A stretch of 5,356 nt of DNA, taken from positions 1 through 5,356 of the forward strand of contig JAIOTF010000182.1 in the NCBI GenBank assembly GCA_021107195.1, in the 5' to 3' direction. Of the stretch, positions 1-5,356 are shown one piece after another (the first letter of the stretch is position 1; the number at the start of each line of letters is the position of its first letter). The notes below the pieces were generated by a model. The model ran no database searches and was not told the origin of the DNA. It saw only the letters and a program-made list of their open reading frames with translations. The translations under genes and the position numbers were made by a program. This DNA comes from Anaerolineaceae bacterium. GTDB lineage: Bacteria > Chloroflexota > Anaerolineae > Anaerolineales > Anaerolineaceae.

Positions 1-35
1 AGCGCAAGGTCGCTGAGCAAGATGTCATTCTTCAT
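1..35 (-). CDS. Possible 5' end of a further leftward gene (partial, runs off the left edge)
   Basis: Only the first codons are visible, so no function can be given. Two starts are possible. The ATG at 35..33 opens MKNDILLSDLA and overlaps the end of the 75-residue gene by 11 nt; an AAGG lies just upstream. The ATG at 28..26 opens MTSCSATLR and makes a classic ATGA stop/start overlap with that gene. I prefer the first because its residues look more like a normal protein start. Tight overlap of either start with the upstream gene suggests the operon continues leftwards. Fewer than 12 codons can be read, so this could also be chance. Confidence 0.35.
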   Translation of the reverse strand, partial: MKNDILLSDLA

Positions 36-252
36 TGCCTTTTTTTACTATCCAGTCAAGAAGAGTAAGGATCAGGAAGATCAAGAGAATTGGCAATAGC
101 CCAGCTACGATGCATAGTATGCCTGTTGTTGCTGCGCCTGGCCCATAAATCAATAGAATTAATCCTCCGCCAACAAATAGGAGCAGAAGAATTCCCCCAA
201 TGACCAGCCGCGTGTTGGTTTGTTTTGCGTATTTCCTCAGATCTTTAGTCAT
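25..252 (-). CDS. Small two-helix membrane protein of unknown function (75 aa)
   Basis: I do not recognise a named family. The protein has a basic N-terminus (K3, R6, K7, K10, R15), a hydrophobic segment at about residues 16-36 rich in Leu, Ile and Gly, a short Gly-Pro-Gly turn (37-39), and a second hydrophobic segment at about 44-65, ending in a charged tail (KKGNEE). Positive charges at both ends predict a hairpin with both termini in the cytoplasm. The start at 252 is preceded by AAGGA about 8 nt upstream, inside the end of the patatin gene, and the two reading frames overlap by 8 nt (245-252). This arrangement argues for a real, translationally coupled gene. By inference it may act with, or tether, the patatin-like esterase, but the sequence does not show this directly. 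Confidence 0.75.
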   Translation of the reverse strand: MTKDLRKYAKQTNTRLVIGGILLLLFVGGGLILLIYGPGAATTGILCIVAGLLPILLIFLILTLLDWIVKKGNEE

Positions 253-1198
253 CAGGTGTGTCCTTGCTTATGCTATTGGTTTCAATATCAAGATTGTGCC
301 CCGGCGGTGTTTTTTCCTTGTGGAGATAGCGGGAGATGGTTTTGGGTATGGTAAGTGATGCCCGGATTTGTGGAAGGTATTTTTTTGCAGCCAGTTCACC
401 AGCTTCGATTAATTCATCCGGATTGACATTATCCAAAAGCCCGATTTTGGCCACGTTCGGACGAATGATGACGTCGGGTTTGTCAATTTTCAAGCGCAAT
501 TCCGACATTGATCTATCCAGTATGTCCATTGATCTGGAGAAAATTTCTACTGCCTGGATGGTTTTGCCTTTACGGAGTTGTTTTATAAATACCTCTGGAA
601 TGGGGATTGTGTTGGGGAGCCCGGGGCTGGGCAGCTCTGACCATTCTTCCGGTTCTGGAGAAAGGCAAACAGCAATGATTGGTAGTGTGGAGGCAAGCCA
701 ACGAGCAAGTGCGACGGGGACGGGATCCAAAACGCCGCCATCTACCAGGGTTATGCCGTTGATGATTTTTGGAGGAAAGATACCGGGAAAAGCGATTGTG
801 GCCATAATGGCGTCAATTACTTTGCCTTGTGTGAGAATGATTTCTTGCCCGGTATGAAGATCAACCGAGGTGCAGCCAAACGGGATATCTAATTGCTTGA
901 AGGTTAGATCGCCAAGGGTTGATAGGAGGGCTTTTTCCACATTGTGCAGACCAAGAAATGCGGGACCGTCCCTGGGGTTTCGCCTGAATAGTTTGCGTTG
1001 ATTGATCGCTCCAGCGGCTTCTTCCAGTTGTTCAGTGGTTGTTCCTGCTGCATATAATCCTCCAACAAGGCCACCAACACTCGTACCGGCAACCGCCTTT
1101 ATCTTGAAACCTTCTTTTTCCAGACAGCGTATAACACCGAGGTGAGCAATACCGCGAACCCCGCCACCGCCAAGCGCCAATGCAATTTCTGTTGCCAT
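245..1198 (-). CDS. Patatin-like phospholipase/esterase, RssA/NTE type (317 aa)
   Basis: This is a predicted serine hydrolase of the patatin family, which hydrolyses acyl esters of phospholipids or lysophospholipids with a Ser-Asp dyad. All signature elements are present: the glycine-rich oxyanion-hole loop GGGGVRG at residues 10-16, the nucleophile elbow GTSVG at 38-42 with catalytic Ser40, a proline-containing segment ATIAFPGIFPP at 133-143, and the DGG motif at 153-155 with catalytic Asp153. The length matches bacterial RssA-like proteins of about 300 residues. There is no signal peptide or clear membrane helix, so it is probably cytoplasmic or peripheral. Residues from about 180 onward are less conserved and look helical. 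The ATG at 1198 puts the oxyanion loop at the usual distance from the N-terminus, and GGGGA precedes it closely. It is the first gene of the leftward operon. The physiological substrate cannot be read from the sequence. Confidence 0.93.
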   Translation of the reverse strand: MATEIALALGGGGVRGIAHLGVIRCLEKEGFKIKAVAGTSVGGLVGGLYAAGTTTEQLEEAAGAINQRKLFRRNPRDGPAFLGLHNVEKALLSTLGDLTFKQLDIPFGCTSVDLHTGQEIILTQGKVIDAIMATIAFPGIFPPKIINGITLVDGGVLDPVPVALARWLASTLPIIAVCLSPEPEEWSELPSPGLPNTIPIPEVFIKQLRKGKTIQAVEIFSRSMDILDRSMSELRLKIDKPDVIIRPNVAKIGLLDNVNPDELIEAGELAAKKYLPQIRASLTIPKTISRYLHKEKTPPGHNLDIETNSISKDTPDD

Positions 1199-1235
1199 AT
1201 TTCCCCATTTAGTATGAGTTGTTAGGCTTTATTAA

Positions 1236-1262
1236 ATTATATCGCACCGAATTCAATGTTAA
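1236..1262 (-). promoter_or_regulatory. Candidate sigma-70-type promoter for the patatin operon
   Basis: On the minus strand a perfect TATAAT lies at 1241..1236. A TTAACA (five of six matches to TTGACA) lies at 1262..1257, with a spacer of 15 bp, shorter than the ideal 17. Transcription would begin near 1229, giving a leader of about 30 nt before the ATG at 1198. The position in a divergent spacer fits a promoter. AT-rich DNA produces such matches by chance, so only the -10 box is strong. Confidence 0.5.
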
Positions 1263-1378
1263 AAATGGGAATACGCAGTACGAGAAAAAGCGGCGATTCA
1301 TTAAGGGAGCCGAAGAAAATAGCTGCAAAAAGCGATTCTGTTTGTAATTCAAAAAATGCAGGTTGAGAGCAACTCTTA

Positions 1379-1387
1379 TGTTAAAAT
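1379..1387 (+). promoter_or_regulatory. Candidate extended -10 promoter directly before smpB
   Basis: TG at 1379-1380 followed by one base and TAAAAT at 1382-1387 matches an extended -10 element. There is no good -35 at 16-18 bp; TTGAGA at 1363-1368 is only 13 bp away. The predicted transcription start, about 7 nt downstream of the box, falls on or next to the smpB ATG at 1394. The region also holds a small inverted repeat, AGAG (1366-1369) and CTCT (1373-1376), which could be a weak operator or mean nothing. Confidence 0.4.
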
Positions 1388-1393
1388 GAAGCC

Positions 1394-1840
1394 ATGGATA
1401 TAAAAATCATTGCCAGAAATCGAAAAGCAAAATTTGAATATTTTCTTCTGGAGAGTTTTGAAGCAGGAATTGAATTAAGGGGAAGTGAGATTAAATCAAT
1501 TCGTGCTGGACAGGTCAGCCTGACGGAATCTTATGTTCGCGTAGATGGGAGACAGGCGTGGTTAGTCAATGCCAACATTGCGCCATATGAATCTGCTAAT
1601 CGATATAATCATGAACCGAAGCGGGAACGCCGGTTATTGTTGCACAAAAAAGAAATTCGGTTTCTCTGGGATTCTATTCGACAAAAGGGGGTTACCGTCA
1701 TACCTACCAAGTTGTATTTAAAGGGTGGCCGTGCAAAATTAGAGATTGCCATCGCGAAGGGGAAGAAGCTGTACGATAAGCGCGAAGAGATTGCGAAGCG
1801 GGACGCGGAGCGTGAAATGCAACGAAGAAACCGTATCTGA
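1394..1840 (+). CDS. smpB: SsrA-binding protein SmpB (148 aa)
   Basis: SmpB binds tmRNA and guides it to stalled ribosomes for trans-translation, which rescues the ribosome and tags the unfinished peptide for degradation. The protein shows the family pattern from end to end: NRKA at 9-12, EAGIELRGSEIKSIRAG at 23-39, the later PYESANRYNHEPKR and RRLLLHKKEI segments, and the tail KGKKLYDKRE at 122-131. Asp128-Lys129-Arg130 correspond to the DKR residues needed in the decoding centre, and the basic helical tail (RDAEREMQRR) is complete. Length is normal for the family. The start is well fixed because an in-frame TAA stands at 1382-1384 and no other start codon lies between. No good Shine-Dalgarno sequence precedes it. 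The tmRNA gene ssrA is not in the window. It heads a likely operon with the kinase-like gene 21 nt downstream. Confidence 0.97.
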   Translation: MDIKIIARNRKAKFEYFLLESFEAGIELRGSEIKSIRAGQVSLTESYVRVDGRQAWLVNANIAPYESANRYNHEPKRERRLLLHKKEIRFLWDSIRQKGVTVIPTKLYLKGGRAKLEIAIAKGKKLYDKREEIAKRDAEREMQRRNRI

Positions 1841-1846
1841 TAAACT

Positions 1847-1851
1847 GGAGG
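1847..1851 (+). promoter_or_regulatory. Ribosome binding site choosing the first of two adjacent ATG codons
   Basis: GGAGG at 1847-1851 lies 10 nt before the ATG at 1862 and 13 nt before the ATG at 1865. The spacing favours the first ATG for the phytol kinase-like gene. It lies in the 21-nt gap after smpB. Confidence 0.7.
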
Positions 1852-1861
1852 TTCGAGATTC

Positions 1862-2569
1862 ATGATGAGTAATCCTTGGGCCGCGATGGTAATTACATTG
1901 TTAATTGCTTTGTTATGGTTGCGATTAAATGATTATATTGCTCATCGAGGCTGGGTTGACAGCAAGCTAAGCAGAAAAATCATCCATATAGGCACTGGCC
2001 CGATATTTGTGCTGTGTTGGCTGCTGTTCCCGGAAGTGCCCATTTCCCGTTTTTTGGCAGCAGTAGTACCCGCCGGTATTTCTATACAGTTTGTAGCAGT
2101 TGGTCTTGGTTTTCTTCAGGATCAGGCTGCAGTAAGCGCTTTGTCTCGCAGCGGTGACCGCAGGGAAATCTTAAAAGGGCCATTGTTATACGGTATTGTG
2201 TTTGTCGTGCTCACACTGGTTTACTGGAAAACGAGCGTTATTGGAATCATCGCATTAATGATGCTGTGTGGCGGGGATGGCCTGGCGGATGTGATTGGCA
2301 CGAGGGTAAAATCCGTCGATCTGAAGTGGTCAAATAAGAAGACGTTGGCTGGCTCGCTGGGTATGTTTTTAGGAGGCTGGCTGTTCTCGGCTTCTGTCCT
2401 GTACATTTTTGTGTTGAATGGCGTGTTTAACGGGCCGATGGGCGTTCATCTATGGCGGTTGGTTATCATTGCTTTGGGTGGGGCGCTGATTGAGTCGCTG
2501 CCCTTGAATGACGTTGATAATGTGACTGTGCCTTTGATTGTTGTCGCTCTGGGATATTTGTTGTATTGA
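1862..2569 (+). CDS. Phytol/dolichol kinase-family membrane protein, VTE5-like (235 aa)
   Basis: The protein resembles the CTP-dependent lipid kinase group that contains plant phytol kinase VTE5 and yeast dolichol kinase, distantly related to phosphatidate cytidylyltransferase. Seen in sequence: an N-terminal membrane segment (about 7-22), SRKIIHIGTG at 37-46 (the RKxxH motif), LSRSGDRREILKGPLLY at 94-110, the acidic motif CGGDGLADVIG at 136-146 with Asp139 and Asp143, NKKTLAGS at 158-165, and IESLPLNDVDNVTVPL at 210-225, which matches the C-terminal ESLP...DN.TVPL block of phytol kinases. About six to seven hydrophobic segments place it in the cytoplasmic membrane. The family phosphorylates isoprenoid alcohols such as phytol, or other lipid alcohols; which one is used here is not visible. 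Length is somewhat shorter than the plant enzymes, which carry a transit peptide. It sits 21 nt after smpB and 13 nt before the ammonia-lyase gene, so co-transcription is likely. Confidence 0.85.
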   Translation: MMSNPWAAMVITLLIALLWLRLNDYIAHRGWVDSKLSRKIIHIGTGPIFVLCWLLFPEVPISRFLAAVVPAGISIQFVAVGLGFLQDQAAVSALSRSGDRREILKGPLLYGIVFVVLTLVYWKTSVIGIIALMMLCGGDGLADVIGTRVKSVDLKWSNKKTLAGSLGMFLGGWLFSASVLYIFVLNGVFNGPMGVHLWRLVIIALGGALIESLPLNDVDNVTVPLIVVALGYLLY

Positions 2570-2582
2570 TATTTGAGGAAAA

Positions 2583-4118
2583 ATGATCAAAATTAACGGC
2601 AGTGGCTTAACTTTGGAAGAAATTGCGGGCGTAGCTCGCGAAGGAAAAAACGTAGGTCTTTCGGAAGAGGGGCGGACGTTGATCAGGGTTTCCCGAAAAC
2701 GCCTGGAAACGATCTTGGGATCCCATCGTCCAGTATATGGGATCAATACCGGGTTTGGTATTTTTGCTGATCGGCGAATCCCGGATATTGAAGCGGCTAC
2801 GCTTAGCCGTAACCTGATTTTGAGTCATGCTGTGGGCACCGGTACTGACTTGAATGACGAGGTTGTGCGATCAGCTATGCTGGTGCGAGCAAATACACTG
2901 ACCAAAGGCTTTTCCGGAGTGAGGGAAGAAATTGTCCAGACATTGGTAGCAATGTTAAATAAAGGGGTGACGCCATCAGTTCCTTCCCAGGGATCCTTGG
3001 GATCATCTGGAGATTTATGCCCTCTTTCGCATATGGCTCTGGTGTTTACGACAGATGAAAAAGATCGTGACGAAGATTCGGGCTGGGCGTGTTATAAGGG
3101 CGTCAGGTTGACTGGCAAGCAGGCTATGCATGAGGCGGATATTGTGCGCATTGTCCTAGGCCCAAAAGAAGGATTGGCGTTAAACAATGGTGCGACTTTT
3201 TCTGCGGCTTTGGCTGCATTGGCCGTGATTGATGCTGATTACTTGCTTGATCTGGCCGAGTACTCCTTGGCATTGAGTATGGAAGCGATGCTGGGTTGCT
3301 CAGATGCATACGATTCGCGGATTCATCGCGCGCGCGGACAAGAAGGTCAGATCTCGGTAGCTGAGCGAGTTTCCAGATTGCTGGAAGATAGTGATTTGAT
3401 CGATTCTTCTGGTCGGGTGCAAGACGCATATTCAATGCGCTGCGCACCTCAGGTGCAGGGTGCGGCACGAGAGACAGTAAATTTTGCGCGGAAGATCGTT
3501 GAGAAAGAAGTTAATGCTGCAACCGATAATCCGCTCATTTTTGATAAGGGAACTGTTCTATCCGGAGGAAATTTTCATGGCGAGCCAGTGGGGTTTGTCT
3601 GTGATTTTATGAGCATTGCGATGGCAGAAGTTGGCGCTATTGCGGAACGGCGGATTTTCCGCTTGACTGACGGCAAGCTGAACGCCGGTTTGCCACCGAT
3701 GTTGGTGGACAGACCTGAAGAAGCTGGTCTAAATTCAGGCATGATGATCCCGCAATATACTGCTGCGTCGCTGGTGCTGGAGAACCAAACATTGGCAAAT
3801 CCCGATTCGGTTCACTCTCTGCCGACTTCAGCAGAGCAAGAAGACCACAACGCGAACTCAATGGTATCTGCCAGGCACACGCGACGGATTTTGCAAAACC
3901 TGGCACAAATTTTATCCATTGAATTGTATACTGCGGCGCGAGCTATCGATTTGCGCCTGCGAGAAAAGCCTGAGGCGAAGCTAGGCGCCGGGACGCGTCA
4001 GATATATGAAAAGCTTAGGAGCGCTGTGCCATATCAAGCTGGCGATGCGTGGTGGGCACCAGAAATAAATAGAGTGCGAGAATTGGTCGATAATAAAGAG
4101 TTCGTCGTAGAACGGTGA
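2583..4118 (+). CDS. hutH: Histidine ammonia-lyase family enzyme (511 aa), with Ser-Ser-Gly at the MIO site
   Basis: Histidine ammonia-lyase removes ammonia from L-histidine to give urocanate, the first step of histidine breakdown, using the self-made cofactor MIO in a soluble homotetramer. Seen in order: YGINTGFG at 52-59 with catalytic Tyr52, NLILSHAVGTG at 77-87 where Ser81-His82 is the histidine-type selectivity pair, GSLGSSGDLCPL at 137-148 (the MIO loop), AYSMRCAPQVQG at 282-293 with Tyr283 and Arg286, NAATDNPLIF and SGGNFHGEP downstream, and SAEQEDH at 416-422 with Glu420 matching the HAL glutamate. Length is normal. The MIO triad is Ser141-Ser142-Gly143, not the usual Ala-Ser-Gly, and the QEDH motif is followed by NANSM where many HALs have VSM. 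The SH pair and QED favour histidine over phenylalanine or tyrosine. The start at 2583 has GAGG 4 nt upstream. No hutU, hutI or hutG is nearby, so catabolic use is not shown by context. Confidence 0.9.
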   Translation: MIKINGSGLTLEEIAGVAREGKNVGLSEEGRTLIRVSRKRLETILGSHRPVYGINTGFGIFADRRIPDIEAATLSRNLILSHAVGTGTDLNDEVVRSAMLVRANTLTKGFSGVREEIVQTLVAMLNKGVTPSVPSQGSLGSSGDLCPLSHMALVFTTDEKDRDEDSGWACYKGVRLTGKQAMHEADIVRIVLGPKEGLALNNGATFSAALAALAVIDADYLLDLAEYSLALSMEAMLGCSDAYDSRIHRARGQEGQISVAERVSRLLEDSDLIDSSGRVQDAYSMRCAPQVQGAARETVNFARKIVEKEVNAATDNPLIFDKGTVLSGGNFHGEPVGFVCDFMSIAMAEVGAIAERRIFRLTDGKLNAGLPPMLVDRPEEAGLNSGMMIPQYTAASLVLENQTLANPDSVHSLPTSAEQEDHNANSMVSARHTRRILQNLAQILSIELYTAARAIDLRLREKPEAKLGAGTRQIYEKLRSAVPYQAGDAWWAPEINRVRELVDNKEFVVER

Positions 4119-4164
4119 GCGGGATTTTAGCAAGGCCTTCTATGGCTCAGTTGATAGACTTTGC

Positions 4165-4192
4165 TTGAAGAATAGATAACCTGGCGATTAAT
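4165..4192 (+). promoter_or_regulatory. Weak candidate promoter for the L,D-transpeptidase gene
   Basis: The 98-nt gap after hutH is the longest between the rightward genes. TTGAAG at 4165-4170 and ATTAAT at 4187-4192, 16 bp apart, each match consensus at four of six bases and would leave a leader of about 18 nt before the ATG at 4217. An alternative pair is TTGATA (4151-4156) with TAGATA (4173-4178), also 16 bp apart. No hairpin plus T-run terminator for hutH is visible in the gap, so read-through from upstream is also possible. Confidence 0.25.
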
Positions 4193-4216
4193 GCCAACTT
4201 TGTATTGGAACTGATC

Positions 4217-5287
4217 ATGATAAATCGAAGAGATTTTCTTAAATTAAATATGTTGGGGGCCGGCGCAATCTTGATGAACCCCTGGAAGAAATGGAGCGCA
4301 TTGAGCGAACCCTGGCCTGATGCAGAAAAAATGGGCCGCAATTGCATGGAAGGATGGATTACTTTACGATCTCGACCATCCGTTGATAGTCAGGAATTAG
4401 GCAAGGTATATGAGGATACGGTAGTTGTATGGCTCCGCGAAGTTGTTGGAGCGCCGGTTTCACTGAGCCGTCGATGGGTAGAGACTCCAGAAGGGTATCT
4501 GTATGCGCCCGCTTTGCAGCCAGTTTTTAATCGACCCAATGCCCCTGTAAATGATCTTCCTGTGGTATCAACAAAGCGCGGGATGTGGGTTGAGGTGACC
4601 GTTCCGTATGTTGACATTTTTCCGGAACATACTCCCTGCTCGCCATGGCTGCGCGAGGTGGCCCAGCCAAGGCTGTATTATAGTCAGGTGTTATGGGCGG
4701 ATGAGATAAAACAGAATGCCAGCGGGCAAGTCATGTACAGGATTAATGAATTATATGGTAATTGTGGTGATATCTATTGGGCTGCTGCAGAAGCTTTTCG
4801 GCCGCTTAATAATGATGATCTCTCGCCAATTCACCCTGACGCAGGAGATAAAAAGATATCGGTAGACCTCAACCATCAAGTTTTATCTTGTTACGAGGGC
4901 AGCCAGGAAGTCTATTTTTGTCAGATTTCGTCTGGTGCGAAATTTGATGCGTCGGGAAACGTGGTCGATAAGTGGTCAACACCGGTAGGTGTCCATTTGC
5001 CCTGGCGAAAAACAATATCAATACACATGGCTGGTGGTTCAACTGGTGCCGGCTGGGATACGCCGGGAATTGCCTGGACGATCTTGTTTGACCCGGACGG
5101 AGCGGCGATCCATTCCACTTTTTGGCATAATGATTTTGGTGTGCCCAGGTCACATGGCTGTGTTAATGCTCGCCCAGAAGATGCTAAATGGATCTTTCGA
5201 TGGGCCTCTCCAACTGTTCCTTATGATCCGGGCGATATTCAACTGAGTGGACCGGGCGGAACGATCGTTGATGTGATAGGAGCCTAA
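4217..5287 (+). CDS. Tat-exported L,D-transpeptidase (YkuD domain) with SH3-like region (356 aa)
   Basis: L,D-transpeptidases cross-link peptidoglycan stem peptides, or attach other groups to them, through a catalytic cysteine outside the membrane. The N-terminus MINRRDFLKL carries the twin-arginine motif (Arg4-Arg5), followed by a short hydrophobic stretch (10-20) and NPWKKW; no clear AxA cleavage site is seen, so it might stay anchored. Residues about 45-103 look like a bacterial SH3-type domain, and about 118-197 may form a second one. The YkuD domain runs from about 212 to the end with TPVG (255-258), His299, and the active-site block SHGCVNA, in which His313 and Cys315 are the catalytic pair. 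I chose ATG 4217 because the peptide then begins like a typical Tat signal and GGAA lies 6 nt upstream; a TTG at 4205 would add four residues (MELI). It follows hutH by 98 nt and may be separately transcribed. Confidence 0.92.
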   Translation: MINRRDFLKLNMLGAGAILMNPWKKWSALSEPWPDAEKMGRNCMEGWITLRSRPSVDSQELGKVYEDTVVVWLREVVGAPVSLSRRWVETPEGYLYAPALQPVFNRPNAPVNDLPVVSTKRGMWVEVTVPYVDIFPEHTPCSPWLREVAQPRLYYSQVLWADEIKQNASGQVMYRINELYGNCGDIYWAAAEAFRPLNNDDLSPIHPDAGDKKISVDLNHQVLSCYEGSQEVYFCQISSGAKFDASGNVVDKWSTPVGVHLPWRKTISIHMAGGSTGAGWDTPGIAWTILFDPDGAAIHSTFWHNDFGVPRSHGCVNARPEDAKWIFRWASPTVPYDPGDIQLSGPGGTIVDVIGA

Positions 5288-5304
5288 CGGATTAATCATG
5301 GTAG

Positions 5305-5339
5305 TTGTAACGATATATTTAAAAAAGGATTGTAACGAT
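5305..5339. repeat. Pair of 10-bp direct repeats TTGTAACGAT
   Basis: TTGTAACGAT occurs exactly at 5305-5314 and again at 5330-5339, with start positions 25 bp apart, in an AT-rich stretch after the transpeptidase stop. The spacing is close to two and a half helical turns. It could be a regulator site for a gene beyond the right edge. There is no terminator hairpin in this tail. Function is unknown. Confidence 0.4.
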
Positions 5340-5356
5340 TGCAATAATACTATTTC

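Noticed and set aside
1..14. AGCG...CGCT inverted repeat at the left edge as a terminator
   Set aside because: The stem is only four pairs, has no T-run, and lies in a probable coding start of the next leftward gene.
336..857. 173-codon open frame on the plus strand
   Set aside because: It lies wholly antisense to the patatin-like gene, whose motifs are all intact, and its translation shows no family features and low complexity Ser/Gly content.
1281..1339. Imperfect repeat AAAAAGCG...GATTC in the divergent spacer (around 1285-1299 and 1327-1338)
   Set aside because: The copies differ by an internal GC insertion and have A-rich flanks, so a chance similarity is likely.
1609..1863. 84-codon minus-strand frame opposite smpB
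   Set aside because: It is antisense to a fully conserved smpB and has no recognisable features.
3124..3468. 114-codon minus-strand frame inside hutH
   Set aside because: It is a shadow of the ammonia-lyase reading frame; the translation is rich in Pro, Arg and Ser without motifs.
4119..4216. Terminator or small RNA in the gap after hutH
   Set aside because: Only the short palindrome AAGGCCTT (4132-4139) is seen, without a stable stem or T-run.
4869..5246. Several overlapping frames on both strands within the transpeptidase gene
   Set aside because: They overlap the catalytic domain with its SHGC block, which is clearly the coding frame.

Overview
This window looks like ordinary chromosomal DNA of a free-living bacterium. 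It is gene-dense, with AT-rich spacers and short or overlapping gene junctions, and I see no mobile elements, tRNA or rRNA genes, or CRISPR. The protein set (SmpB, a VTE5-like phytol/dolichol kinase, an orphan histidine ammonia-lyase and a Tat-exported L,D-transpeptidase with an SH3-like region) resembles what I know from Chloroflexota, perhaps Anaerolineae. That taxonomic guess is inference from protein style only; there is no marker RNA here.

Left part (1-1198, minus strand). A patatin-like serine esterase of the RssA/NTE type is transcribed leftwards and overlaps by 8 nt a 75-residue two-helix membrane protein. That small gene in turn overlaps the probable start of a further gene that runs off the left edge. 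This looks like a translationally coupled operon. A perfect TATAAT box lies in the divergent spacer upstream of the patatin gene.

Middle (1199-1393). A 195-nt divergent intergenic region separates the leftward operon from the rightward genes. On the plus strand, an extended -10 motif ends only 6 nt before the smpB start codon, so smpB may be read from a leaderless or near-leaderless message.

Right part (1394-5287, plus strand). smpB, a phytol kinase-like membrane protein and a histidine ammonia-lyase (hutH) follow each other with gaps of 21 and 13 nt and are probably one operon. After 98 nt comes a Tat-signal L,D-transpeptidase with its own possible weak promoter. The four proteins do not form an obvious pathway: trans-translation, lipid/isoprenoid alcohol phosphorylation, histidine deamination and cell-wall cross-linking. 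No other hut gene is visible.

I did not find a convincing undescribed system. The best leads are the Ser-Ser-Gly cofactor triad in the ammonia-lyase (Ala-Ser-Gly is usual), its altered QEDH loop, the unexpected operon partners, the possible leaderless smpB message, and the overlapping patatin/small-membrane-protein gene pair.
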